A DNA stretch of 38,866 nt from Desulfovibrio sp. (GTDB taxonomy: Bacteria; Desulfobacterota; Desulfovibrionia; Desulfovibrionales; Desulfovibrionaceae): assembly GCA_017454855.1 (NCBI GenBank), contig JAFTCE010000027.1, positions 1-38,866 on the forward strand. Reading direction: 5' to 3'. Shown here piece after piece: positions 7,520 through 14,728 of the stretch. The position numbers were made by a program, and so were the translations under genes. The notes under the pieces were generated by a model. It saw only the letters and a list, made by a program, of their open reading frames with translations, ran no database searches and had not been told where the DNA came from. Numbering within the stretch: the first letter of the stretch is position 1; each line of letters opens with the position of its first letter.

Positions 7520-7893
7520 AACCTGCCTGAACCGTTTATTCAGTTCCGCTATGGTCAATGCACGTTCCCGGATGAGCAGGGGTTTCATCAAAAATTCTTT
7601 TGTGGTTTGAAACCTCCCCCTATAGGGGGGAAATGCTATTGACGGACGGCGAAGCCGATGGCATCCTTTATGTAACCCTTCCTTCACGGAGGGGCAGTCC
7701 GCACGGCTCCTATTCGCCGTTGACGGAGTCAGTCGGCGGGGAAGGCCGACTGTGGATTGAAACATGCGGGCAGCGGACCATTAGACGTTCCATCCCACTG
7801 CCGCAGCCCCTACGCGGTGTCGTAGCAGAGAAACGCGTACCGCATTGGGCAAGATTGGTATAACGCAAACTTTTTTCTCGAGGGAGACGTACA
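7520..7893. other. 374-base tRNA-Gly to tuf spacer with palindromic elements
   Basis: No tRNA and no credible protein are present, although an open frame crosses 7600-7863. Three inverted repeats stand out: an exact 14-bp palindrome of five C, TATA, five G at 7616-7629; a small CGGC-GAA-GCCG hairpin in the next 30 bases; and CAGTCGG/CCGACTG at 7730-7752. TTGACGGA occurs twice. The block at about 7612-7755 has the look of a dispersed intergenic repeat (MITE-like) that landed between the tRNAs and tuf. In E. coli this place holds thrT. The repeat identity is an inference from structure. Confidence 0.4.
7856..7864 (+). promoter_or_regulatory. Possible extended -10 promoter of tuf
   Basis: TGGTATAAC fits the extended -10 pattern (TG, one base, then TATAAT with one mismatch), 30 bases before the tuf start codon. 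No good -35 lies at 16-18 bases upstream, which is tolerated for extended -10 promoters. The untranslated leader would be only about 23 bases. Confidence 0.4.
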
Positions 7894-9087
7894 ATGGGCA
7901 AGGAAAAATACGAACGCAAAAAGCCCCATGTAAACATCGGCACCATCGGTCATATTGACCATGGCAAAACGACATTGACGGCAGCCATTACAAAGATTGC
8001 TGGCCTCAAGGGCGAGGGCAAGTTCATTTCGTATGACGAAATTGACAAGGCTCCTGAAGAAAAAGAGCGTGGTATCACTATTTCCACTGCGCATGTGGAA
8101 TACGAAACGGATAAGCGCCATTATGCCCATGTGGACTGCCCTGGACACGCGGACTACATTAAGAACATGATTACTGGTGCCGCGCAAATGGATGGTGGCA
8201 TTCTGGTGGTGGCCGCTACGGATGGTCCAATGCCCCAAACGCGTGAGCATATTTTGCTTGCTCGTCAGGTTGGTGTGCCCCAACTCGTGGTGTTTTTGAA
8301 TAAATGTGATCTCGTGGATGATGAGGAACTCTTGGAGCTGGTGGAGCTTGAAGTGCGCGAACTGCTGTCGAGCTATGATTTCCCCGGCGACGATGTGCCT
8401 GTTATCCGTGGCTCTGCCCTCAAGGCGTTGGAATGTGAGAGCGCTGATGCGCCTGAAGCCAAGTGCATTACCGAGCTGCTCAAGGCTTGCGACGACTTTA
8501 TACCCGATCCGCAGCGGGATATTGATAAGCCCTACCTCATGCCCATTGAAGATGTCTTCTCCATTTCTGGCCGTGGCACTGTGGTCACCGGTCGTGTGGA
8601 GCGCGGCGTGATCAAGGTCGGCGACGAAGTAGAAATTGTGGGCATCAAACCTACGCAGAAGACAACCTGCACGGGCGTAGAAATGTTCCGCAAACTGCTT
8701 GATCAGGGTCAGGCAGGTGATAACATCGGCGTCTTGCTGCGTGGTACCAAACGCGATGAGGTAGAGCGTGGTCAGGTATTGGCAGCTCCCAAGAGCATAA
8801 CGCCGCACAAAAAATTTAAGGCGGAAGTGTACGTCCTTTCAAAGGAAGAAGGTGGTCGTCATACGCCTTTCTTCTCTGGCTATCGTCCTCAGTTCTACTT
8901 CCGCACTACAGATATTACTGGCGTCATCAATCTGCCCGAGGGTGTGGAAATGGTCATGCCAGGCGACAACAGTCAATTCATTGTGGAACTCATCGCGCCA
9001 ATTGCTATGGAAGCTGGACTGCGTTTTGCAATCCGTGAAGGCGGTCGCACAGTAGGTTCCGGTGTTGTAACGGAAATCATTGAGTAG
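7894..9087 (+). CDS. tuf: Elongation factor Tu
   Basis: The 397-residue GTPase that delivers aminoacyl-tRNA to the ribosomal A site. The GTP site has GHIDHGKT, then the switch I/II region with RGITIST and DCPGHADY, and NKCD for guanine specificity. Domains II and III follow ([13 protein letters not shown], and the C-terminus with [20 protein letters not shown]). The length is the family norm. ATG 7894 has GAGGGAGA just upstream. It starts the chain tuf - rpmG - tRNA-Trp - secE - nusG - rplKAJL, the usual translation/transcription cluster. Confidence 0.99.
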   Translation: MGKEKYERKKPHVNIGTIGHIDHGKTTLTAAITKIAGLKGEGKFISYDEIDKAPEEKERGITISTAHVEYETDKRHYAHVDCPGHADYIKNMITGAAQMDGGILVVAATDGPMPQTREHILLARQVGVPQLVVFLNKCDLVDDEELLELVELEVRELLSSYDFPGDDVPVIRGSALKALECESADAPEAKCITELLKACDDFIPDPQRDIDKPYLMPIEDVFSISGRGTVVTGRVERGVIKVGDEVEIVGIKPTQKTTCTGVEMFRKLLDQGQAGDNIGVLLRGTKRDEVERGQVLAAPKSITPHKKFKAEVYVLSKEEGGRHTPFFSGYRPQFYFRTTDITGVINLPEGVEMVMPGDNSQFIVELIAPIAMEAGLRFAIREGGRTVGSGVVTEIIE

Positions 9088-9102
9088 CGCTAGAGTAGCA
9101 TT

Positions 9103-9252
9103 ATGCGAGTGAACATCATACTAGCTTGCACAGAGTGCAAGAGGCGCAACTACAGCACTCGGAAGAACAAGAAGAACACGTCCGGGCGCTTGGAGATGCA
9201 AAAGTATTGTCCTTGGGACAAGAAACATACCTTGCACCGAGAAACAAGGTAA
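9103..9252 (+). CDS. rpmG: 50S ribosomal protein L33
   Basis: A 49-residue gene: [20 protein letters not shown], then [20 protein letters not shown], then KHTLHRETR. The basic composition, CTEC at residues 9-12 and the KKN..GRLE..KYCP..KKHT..RET pattern identify L33, a small protein near the E site of the large subunit. Zinc-binding L33 proteins have two CxxC pairs. Here the second pair is CPWD (residues 36-39), so the last ligand is Asp instead of Cys. It lies 15 bases after tuf and 49 bases before tRNA-Trp, the expected place between tuf and secE. Confidence 0.95.
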   Translation: MRVNIILACTECKRRNYSTRKNKKNTSGRLEMQKYCPWDKKHTLHRETR

Positions 9253-9263
9253 CAATATTCCGA

Positions 9264-9293
9264 CATATGGGGAGATGATATACTCCCCATATG
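9264..9293 (+). promoter_or_regulatory. 11-bp perfect hairpin between rpmG and tRNA-Trp
   Basis: CATATGGGGAG (9264-9274) pairs exactly with CTCCCCATATG (9283-9293) around an 8-base loop. It ends nine bases before the tRNA and has no following T run. It is better explained as a processing or stabilising signal that separates the tRNA from the mRNA than as a terminator. Confidence 0.5.
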
Positions 9294-9301
9294 CGGTGCG
9301 C

Positions 9302-9377
9302 AGGGCAGTAGCTCCAACGGTAGAGCGGCGGTCTCCAAAACCGCATGTTGGGGGTTCGAGTCCCTCCTGCCCTGCCA
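9302..9377 (+). tRNA. tRNA-Trp (CCA)
   Basis: A 76-nt cloverleaf: acceptor AGGGCAG pairs with CTGCCCT, the anticodon stem GCGGT/ACCGC holds loop CTCCAAA with anticodon CCA, the discriminator is G and CCA is encoded. It lies 22 bases before secE, the common bacterial arrangement. Confidence 0.97.
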
Positions 9378-9399
9378 TTTCTTATCTTCGGAATTCATC

Positions 9400-9639
9400 A
9401 TGGCAAAAAAGCAAGCTCAACCAGTTGCGCCTCAAAAAGAGGCGTCAACAAATCCTGTAACGCGTTTTCTGCGTTATGTGGAAGATGCACGTGCAGAACT
9501 GCGCAAGGTCACCTGGCCCACACTGCAGGAAACGCGTAAAGCCACACTGGCTGTGCTTGGCTTCATCGCCGTGATGGCCGTCATTTTAGGGCTGGTGGAT
9601 CTTGGATTGTCTACATTGATTAAGGCCATATTGTCTTGA
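9400..9639 (+). CDS. secE: Protein translocase subunit SecE
   Basis: A 79-residue inner-membrane protein that clamps the SecY channel. It is the short, single-span form. Residues 20-44 form the conserved amphipathic part, with RFLRYVEDARAELRKVTWPT containing the KVTWP signature, and residues about 46-75 form the one transmembrane helix (ATLAVLGFIAVMAVILGLVD). The N-terminal 20 residues are polar and variable. It lies directly after tRNA-Trp and 10 bases before nusG, as in most bacteria. Confidence 0.95.
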   Translation: MAKKQAQPVAPQKEASTNPVTRFLRYVEDARAELRKVTWPTLQETRKATLAVLGFIAVMAVILGLVDLGLSTLIKAILS

Positions 9640-9649
9640 GAAAGCCACT

Positions 9650-10225
9650 ATGAACAACGATCCCGTCATCGACGACAATTCCGAGCTTTCCAAAAAACCT
9701 CGCTGGTATATTGTCCACACGTATTCTGGTTTTGAGCAGCGCGTTCAAAAAACCATCAATGAATTGCGTCGCACAGGACAGGATCAGGGCTTGATAGAAG
9801 AAGTCGTGGTTCCCACCGAGAAGGTCATCGAACCTACCAAGACGGGCCAGCAGCGCACAACGACCAGAAAATTTTATCCAGGTTACGTCATGGTACGCAT
9901 GACCATGACGGATTTGTCCTGGCATTTAGTGCAAAATATTTCAAAGGTTACCGGTTTTGTGGGCGGAAAGAATCGTCCGACGCCAATGCGTGAAAGCGAA
10001 GCAGAGCGCATTTTGTCGCTTATGGAAACCCGTCAGGAAACACCTCGACCCAAGTTCAATTTTGAGCGTGGGGACGAAGTACGGGTCATTGAAGGCCCTT
10101 TTGGCGGGTTTAATGGCGTTGTGGAAGATGTCAATTATGACAAGGGAAAATTGCGCGTTTCCGTATCTATTTTCGGTCGTCAAACACCGGTTGAGTTGGA
10201 TTTCGTTCAGGTGGTCAAAGGATAG
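9650..10225 (+). CDS. nusG: Transcription termination/antitermination factor NusG
   Basis: A 191-residue elongation factor that binds RNA polymerase and links it to Rho or the ribosome. The NGN domain runs from WYIVHTYSGFEQRVQKTI (residue 19 on) and includes FYPGYVMVRMTM and a VTGFVGG stretch. The KOW domain at the C-terminus has EGPFGGFNGVVEDVNYDKGK and ends VELDFVQVVKG. The length is close to the family norm. It follows secE closely and is the last gene before the structured leader of rplK. Confidence 0.98.
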   Translation: MNNDPVIDDNSELSKKPRWYIVHTYSGFEQRVQKTINELRRTGQDQGLIEEVVVPTEKVIEPTKTGQQRTTTRKFYPGYVMVRMTMTDLSWHLVQNISKVTGFVGGKNRPTPMRESEAERILSLMETRQETPRPKFNFERGDEVRVIEGPFGGFNGVVEDVNYDKGKLRVSVSIFGRQTPVELDFVQVVKG

Positions 10226-10228
10226 GCC

Positions 10229-10317
10229 AGTTTCACGAATATGTGAAACTAGAGCTGTAGGAGCAGCTCCACAGCTTGCCAGACCAAGAGAATACGAGAA
10301 ATTTTTTGATTTCTTGT
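10229..10317 (+). promoter_or_regulatory. Structured nusG-rplK leader with competing hairpins
   Basis: Three stem-loops occur in a row. AGTTTCAC/GTGAAACT is at 10229-10250. GAGCTG/CAGCTC at 10252-10269 competes with GCTGT/ACAGC at 10254-10275, because they share bases. A 9-bp stem with one G-T pair (10294-10302 with 10309-10317) has an almost all-U loop. A further run of T follows a weak GCAAA/TTTGC pairing near 10321-10355. Autogenous control by L1 in rplK leaders is established in other bacteria. Whether this is that site is inference. Confidence 0.4.
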
Positions 10318-10435
10318 GAAGCAAAGTTTTGGGTAATTTTTTGCTTTTTCCTAATGCAAGAGGAAATGCTCTAAAGGCATCGCAGCGTTGAGAATTTTTC
10401 TTTGCGTCTGCGGGCAGTGATGAAGGATGACCCTC

Positions 10436-10858
10436 ATGGCTAAAAAAGAAGTTGCCAAAATCAAATTGCAGATACCTGCCGGCGCAGCCAACCCCTCTCC
10501 GCCTGTTGGCCCGGCCTTGGGTCAGCATGGTCTGAATATCATGGGCTTCTGCAAGGAATTCAATGCCCGAACACAGGATCAGAAGGGCATGATTATTCCT
10601 GTTGTCATTACGGTATATGCAGACCGTTCGTTTACTTTTATTACCAAGACGCCGCCAGCTGCCGTATTGATTATGAAGGCTGCCAAGATTGAAAAGGGTT
10701 CGGGCGAACCTAACCGCAACAAGGTTGGTACGCTAACCATGTCGCAAGTTGAGGAAATAGCCAAACTCAAATTGCCGGATCTCAATGCTGTGACTGTAGA
10801 AGCAGCTATGAAGTCCATTGCGGGAACTGCTCGAAGCATGGGCATTGAAATCAAGTAA
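10436..10858 (+). CDS. rplK: 50S ribosomal protein L11
   Basis: A 140-residue ribosomal protein that binds the 23S rRNA GTPase-associated centre. The N-terminal domain is [20 protein letters not shown] with [18 protein letters not shown], containing the proline-rich switch. The C-terminal RNA-binding domain ends with [11 protein letters not shown]. An in-frame ATG lies at 10427, but GAAGG at 10422-10426 is correctly spaced for ATG 10436, which gives [10 protein letters not shown], the usual start. It is the first gene of the rplKAJL group. Confidence 0.98.
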   Translation: MAKKEVAKIKLQIPAGAANPSPPVGPALGQHGLNIMGFCKEFNARTQDQKGMIIPVVITVYADRSFTFITKTPPAAVLIMKAAKIEKGSGEPNRNKVGTLTMSQVEEIAKLKLPDLNAVTVEAAMKSIAGTARSMGIEIK

Positions 10859-10861
10859 GTT

Positions 10862-10911
10862 CGGCTGACTCGTATGCCACACTTGGCATCTAAGTCACAA
10901 AAGTACAGCCG
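10862..10911 (+). promoter_or_regulatory. Bulged stem-loop between rplK and rplA
   Basis: An outer stem CGGCTG (10862-10867) / CAGCCG (10906-10911), then GACT/AGTC with a small internal loop, then ATGCCA (10874-10879) / TGGCAT (10884-10889) closed by a CACT tetraloop. A 9-base unpaired ACAAAAGTA lies on the 3' side. The asymmetric internal loop and two stacked helices suit a protein-binding RNA, for example L1 autoregulation or processing between the two genes. Confidence 0.4.
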
Positions 10912-11012
10912 GAGTTAGCTTTTCCTTGCTATGCTATCGTTGAAATCAATCGTACTGCTGCCTTCTCACAGAATGGAGCGTAGCAGGAGATGCAAACGAA
11001 AGGATGATTCTC

Positions 11013-11720
11013 ATGCCCAAACATGGCAAAAAATTTCTTAACGCTGTAAAAGGTCACAACCTTCAAGAGCGTTTTAGCATTGAAGATGCTGTGAGTAAGT
11101 CGCTTGCTTCCTCTTTTGCAAAATTTGATGAAACAGTTGATGTGGCCATTCGCTTGGGCGTTGACCCCAAATATTCAGATCAGATGGTTCGGGGTGCGGT
11201 AACACTGCCTCATGGCCTCGGGAAATCAGTACGCGTCGTGGTCTTCTGCAAGGGTGAAAAACAGACCGAAGCCAAGAGTGCCGGTGCCGATGAAGTCGGA
11301 GCCGAAGATTTGGTCGCCAGAATCAAGGAAGGCTGGCTTGATTTTGATGCTGCTGTTGCAACTCCCGACGTGATGTCTCTTGTGGGCCAGATTGGACGTT
11401 TGCTTGGACCGCGCGGCCTTATGCCCAATGCCAAAACAGGCTCAGTGACCTTTGACGTGGCCAAGGCAGTTCAGGAATTGAAAGCTGGTCGCGTTGACTT
11501 CAAGGTAGACAAAGCCGGTGTTTTACACGCTCCTCTGGGCAAGGTTTCTTTTGGTTCGGAAAAAATTCTTGGTAACCTCAAAGCGTTATTGGAAACTGTC
11601 AATCGTTTGAAGCCATCAGCAGCCAAGGGTACCTATATGCTGTCCATGGCTGTTTCAACGACCATGGGGCCTGGCTTCAAGGTCGACATGACAAAAGTAA
11701 AAAATTTTCTTGAAGGCTGA
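11013..11720 (+). CDS. rplA: 50S ribosomal protein L1
   Basis: A 235-residue protein of the L1 stalk, which helps release deacylated tRNA, and in many bacteria the translational repressor of its own operon. Family features seen are [51 protein letters not shown] and a C-terminus [20 protein letters not shown]. An in-frame ATG at 11004 exists, but AAAGG at 10999-11003 is spaced for ATG 11013 (MPKHGKK). The start region copies the rplK arrangement. It is separated from rplJ by a 189-base structured leader. Confidence 0.98.
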   Translation: MPKHGKKFLNAVKGHNLQERFSIEDAVSKSLASSFAKFDETVDVAIRLGVDPKYSDQMVRGAVTLPHGLGKSVRVVVFCKGEKQTEAKSAGADEVGAEDLVARIKEGWLDFDAAVATPDVMSLVGQIGRLLGPRGLMPNAKTGSVTFDVAKAVQELKAGRVDFKVDKAGVLHAPLGKVSFGSEKILGNLKALLETVNRLKPSAAKGTYMLSMAVSTTMGPGFKVDMTKVKNFLEG

Positions 11721-11749
11721 AAATTTTCTAGATGAAAATTAGAAGTATT

Positions 11750-11905
11750 TCAAGATAGCCCGTGGAAGGAATTTCACGTGGCACATTGACTAAGGAAACG
11801 GAATACGAGTCGGAGACGACAGGCAGGCCAAAGCCTTTAATTCCCTGTCTAGACACATTCTCTTTGGCTCGGCATTTCACCTGGCAACCCCGAACGTGAG
11901 AGGTA
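11750..11905 (+). promoter_or_regulatory. Putative L10 leader upstream of rplJ
   Basis: The 189-base gap before rplJ is the position of the known L10(L12)4-binding leader. A nested stem is visible: GACAGG (11818-11823) with CCTGTC (11844-11849), enclosing AGGC/GCCT around CAAA (11825-11836). Other short pairings exist around TTTCACGTGGCAC. I recognise position and general form but did not fit the family covariance model. Confidence 0.4.
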
Positions 11906-11909
11906 TCAC

Positions 11910-12434
11910 GTGGACAGGTCTGGAAAAGCCGCAATTATCGAAGCAATTAAGGTTTGCGCCGATCGTGCTTCTTTTGCGGTCATCACGGACTTCAAGGGCA
12001 TGACGGTGGAAGAGCTGACAAACCTTCGTGTTGCCTTGCGCAAAGCGGGCGGCGAATACCATGTCGTTAAAAACACGTTGGCACGCATTGCTCTGACCGA
12101 CGGAACGCACGACGTCATCAAGGACAAGTTCCATGAGAACTGCGGCGTAGCCTTTGGATTCGATGATCCTGTTGCGGTGGCCAAGGCACTCAATGATTTT
12201 GCTAAGCAGAGCAAAATTTTTCAATTGCGCTGCGCTAGCCTGGACGGCAAGGCTCTTTCTGTCGAACAGGTTGATGCTCTGGCCAAGCTCCCCAGCAGGG
12301 AGCAGCTCCTTGGTCAGCTGCTTGGCACCATGAATGCTGTACCCACCAATTTTGTGTCCTTGTTTGCCAACTTGCTGCGCGGTCTTTTGTACGCCCTTAA
12401 GGGTATTGAGGAACAAAAGTCCAAGGCTGCTTAA
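11910..12434 (+). CDS. rplJ: 50S ribosomal protein L10
   Basis: A 174-residue protein that anchors L7/L12 dimers at the stalk base. Recognised by [40 protein letters not shown] and the C-terminal L12-binding helix. The start is GTG 11910, preceded by GAGAGG at good spacing, giving [14 protein letters not shown]. The family often starts close to this. It sits 51 bases before rplL, and its leader probably controls both genes. Confidence 0.97.
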   Translation: MDRSGKAAIIEAIKVCADRASFAVITDFKGMTVEELTNLRVALRKAGGEYHVVKNTLARIALTDGTHDVIKDKFHENCGVAFGFDDPVAVAKALNDFAKQSKIFQLRCASLDGKALSVEQVDALAKLPSREQLLGQLLGTMNAVPTNFVSLFANLLRGLLYALKGIEEQKSKAA

Positions 12435-12485
12435 CCCGGCAGAACAACGTTTGATCAGCAAAACATCTGCCATCAGGAGAGTATC

Positions 12486-12875
12486 ATGGCCGTTACCAAA
12501 GAAGATGTTGTTGAATTTATCAGTAATATGACTGTTCTTGAGCTTTCTGAATTTATTAAAGAGCTTGAAGAAAAGTTTGGTGTTTCTGCGGCTGCGCCAG
12601 CTGCCGCTATGGTTATGGCTGCCCCGGCTGCTGGTGGAGCAGCTGCGGAAGCTGAAGAAGAGAAGACTGAGTTTGATGTTATTTTGAAGGAATGCGGTGC
12701 CAACAAGATCGCAGTGATCAAGGTTGTGCGTGCGTTGACGACTCTTGGTTTGAAGGAAGCCAAGGAAAAGGTCGATGGCTGCCCCTCTACGATCAAGGAA
12801 GGCGTATCCAAGGAAGAAGCTGAAGAGGCCAAAAAGCAGCTTACTGAAGCTGGCGCTACCGTCGAAGTCAAGTAA
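12486..12875 (+). CDS. rplL: 50S ribosomal protein L7/L12
   Basis: A 129-residue stalk protein that recruits translation GTPases. The N-terminal dimerisation domain ([20 protein letters not shown]) is followed by an Ala-rich hinge and the C-terminal globular domain with [20 protein letters not shown] and [24 protein letters not shown] precedes ATG 12486. It is followed after 24 bases by an intrinsic terminator and not by rpoB. Confidence 0.98.
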   Translation: MAVTKEDVVEFISNMTVLELSEFIKELEEKFGVSAAAPAAAMVMAAPAAGGAAAEAEEEKTEFDVILKECGANKIAVIKVVRALTTLGLKEAKEKVDGCPSTIKEGVSKEEAEEAKKQLTEAGATVEVK

Positions 12876-12899
12876 CCATTCCCGACTCTGTGTCTTCAA

Positions 12900-12928
12900 G
12901 GGCGGAATTTTTGTTCCGCCCTTTTTTT
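12900..12928 (+). terminator. Intrinsic terminator of the ribosomal protein operon
   Basis: GGGCGGAA (12900-12907) pairs with TTCCGCCC (12914-12921) around TTTTTG, followed by seven T. This is a textbook Rho-independent terminator. Confidence 0.95.
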
Positions 12929-12954
12929 GTCCTGTCACCTCTAAAAAGGCTTTA

Positions 12955-12983
12955 TTGTCATTTTTTCTATGAAGGGCTATAAA
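12955..12983 (+). promoter_or_regulatory. Sigma-70 promoter of the HD-GYP gene
   Basis: TTGTCA (12955-12960), a 17-base spacer, and TATAAA (12978-12983): each box is one base from consensus. It lies directly after the rplL terminator and about 60 bases before the HD-GYP start, so that gene has its own transcript. Confidence 0.65.
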
Positions 12984-13050
12984 CACAGAAAAGAGAAATT
13001 CACATATTGCTCAAACTCACCAAACCCTGAGGAAGGCATGAAGGCTGTCT

Positions 13051-14586
13051 ATGCCAAATTTACAGAAATCTCCTTACCGCAAAATTTCTCTCCGTACGAA
13101 ATTTATTCTGGCGATTTTCTTTTCCCTTTTTCTTTTTGCTTCATTTGCCGCAGGGATTAGTTATAAAGTTTTTATGGAAATTACCATAGAAAAAAACAAG
13201 CAGATTGTTACCGGCGTTGCCAAACTAGCAGCTAGTGAGATTAATGCCGAACGTGTGGATCAGTATCTTACCCTTGGCGAAAAAGCAGAAGGCTACCTTG
13301 CCGTGCGGACTCGACTGTACAATATTCGTAATACTACCCCCAACATTAAATTCATTTATGTTTACAAAATAGAAAAAGATGGTTGTCATGTTGTTTTTGA
13401 TCTGGATTCTGACGATGTCGAAGGTGAACAACCTGGAAATGTCATACCTTTTGACGCATCGTTTGCAAAATATATTCCGACATTACTTTATGGTGGTTTC
13501 ATTGACCCGATTATTACTGATGATACCTATGGTTGGCTGTTGACGGCATACATTCCTGTGTACGACGATGAAGGCGTTTGCCAATGTTATGCCGCTGCGG
13601 ATATTTCTATGGACTGGTTACGCGTTCAATCAAGAGAATATCTGTATACACTTGCAAGCATTTTTTTGCTTGTATTCATGGGAATTCTTATTGTAGTTCT
13701 ATTTTTGTCCAATAGATATGTTATTAACCCCATAAATACTATGGCTATTGCTACAAGTTCCTTCGCCTATACGGATGAAGACTCTATGGAAAAAAGTCTC
13801 GATGAGATACTGAATAGAAATATTTCTACTGGAGATGAAATTGAAAATCTTTATATTTCATTTACACAAATGGCTATTAACAGCGTTAAATATATCAAGG
13901 ACATTCACCAAAAAAATGATGCCATTTCGCAAATGCAGCATACATTCATTGTAACGCTGGCCGACATGGTTGAAAGTCGTGATATCAATACAGGACAGCA
14001 TATTCGGAAAACCGCCTCCTATGTTGAGGTCATTATGAATGAGATGCGCAAAAATTCCAAATATGCCACCATGTTGACGGATCAATTTATAAAAGATGTC
14101 AAGCTTTCTGCCCCATTGCACGATATTGGTAAAATCAATGTTCCGGACGCGATTTTAAACAAGCCGGGCAAGTTGACCAACGATGAATTTGAGATCATGA
14201 AGACCCATACCACGAAGGGCGGTGAAATCATCAGTAAAATCATGGAACAGGTTTCTGACCCGGCCTATCTGCAAGAAGCAAAAATTTTGGCAACATACCA
14301 CCATGAAAAATGGAATGGCAAAGGCTATCCCCTTGGTCTTTCAGGTGAAGAAATTCCTTTATCAGCGCGTATTATGGCGGTTGCCGACGTCTTTGATGCC
14401 CTAGTTTCTCATCGCAGTTACAAGAAAGGCTTTCCCTATGAAAAGGCTTTTGCGATAATTCGTGAGGAACGCGGCACACATTTTGATCCAGAGATTGTGG
14501 ATGCCTTTTTTGCTGTGAAAGATACAGTGGTCAAGATTGCCGATGATTTCAGTAAACAAGAGAGAACGGGTTCTGAGGCAGCGTGA
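13051..14586 (+). CDS. Membrane-bound HD-GYP domain phosphodiesterase
   Basis: A 511-residue signalling protein likely to hydrolyse cyclic di-GMP. A transmembrane helix at about residues 17-40 and a second at about 202-224 bracket a sensor domain that faces the periplasm (YLAVRTRLYNIRNTTPNIKF onward resembles a Cache/PAS-like fold). A linker and short coiled coil lead to the HD-GYP domain, which has GQHIRKTA, the HD pair His357-Asp358 in HDIGKINVPD, HHEKWNGKGYP with GYP at 425-427, and RIMAVADVFDAL. All expected metal ligands appear present, so it is probably active. ATG 13051 has AAGG six bases upstream. The sequence is visibly more A/T-rich than its neighbours. It is preceded by its own promoter and followed by 142 bases before cheV. 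Confidence 0.92.
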   Translation: MPNLQKSPYRKISLRTKFILAIFFSLFLFASFAAGISYKVFMEITIEKNKQIVTGVAKLAASEINAERVDQYLTLGEKAEGYLAVRTRLYNIRNTTPNIKFIYVYKIEKDGCHVVFDLDSDDVEGEQPGNVIPFDASFAKYIPTLLYGGFIDPIITDDTYGWLLTAYIPVYDDEGVCQCYAAADISMDWLRVQSREYLYTLASIFLLVFMGILIVVLFLSNRYVINPINTMAIATSSFAYTDEDSMEKSLDEILNRNISTGDEIENLYISFTQMAINSVKYIKDIHQKNDAISQMQHTFIVTLADMVESRDINTGQHIRKTASYVEVIMNEMRKNSKYATMLTDQFIKDVKLSAPLHDIGKINVPDAILNKPGKLTNDEFEIMKTHTTKGGEIISKIMEQVSDPAYLQEAKILATYHHEKWNGKGYPLGLSGEEIPLSARIMAVADVFDALVSHRSYKKGFPYEKAFAIIREERGTHFDPEIVDAFFAVKDTVVKIADDFSKQERTGSEAA

Positions 14587-14623
14587 AGTCGGTTAAAGAC
14601 TACACATGTCGTTCTAAAGTGTA

Positions 14624-14637
14624 CTGACGTGCGTCAG
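14624..14637. repeat. 14-bp interrupted palindrome upstream of cheV
   Basis: CTGACG and CGTCAG are exact reverse complements separated by TG, about 90 bases before the cheV start. It could be an operator site. No matching -35/-10 pair was found near it. Confidence 0.25.
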
Positions 14638-14728
14638 GTGGCTTCTCAATGTTTGACTGTATAAACCGTATTGTCTTTTTCCCTTTCTGCCTATAGAATG
14701 GGCTTCACGCATTCAGGGGGGATTGTTC

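Noticed and set aside
7184-7765. 193-codon minus-strand open frame with MGLEPATC and GGGFEPPKSYDDR
   Set aside because: It is the antisense of the three tRNA genes (Thr, Tyr, Gly). Such tRNA-complement translations are a known source of false protein entries.
7600-7863. 87-codon plus-strand frame between tRNA-Gly and tuf
   Set aside because: Translation is low-complexity, covers inverted repeats and has no good ribosome-binding site; better explained as a repeat element.
7810-8808. 332-codon minus-strand frame opposite tuf
   Set aside because: A shadow of the highly biased tuf codon usage; His-rich translation with no known pattern.
9121-9401. Minus-strand frames containing EGLEPPTCGFGDRRS and similar
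   Set aside because: Antisense of tRNA-Trp and of rpmG; no independent coding evidence.
11777-11790. Possible sigma-54 promoter in the rplJ leader (TGGCAC then TTGA)
   Set aside because: Spacing and the second box do not match TGGCAC-N5-TTGC; coincidence within a ribosomal leader is more likely.
11877-12986. 369-codon minus-strand frame opposite rplJ-rplL
   Set aside because: Antisense to two certain ribosomal protein genes and across the terminator; no start signal.
12969-13160. 63-codon frame just before the HD-GYP gene, sharing its 5' end
   Set aside because: Overlaps the HD-GYP N-terminal membrane segment in another frame and has no family match; the HD-GYP start at 13051 is well supported.
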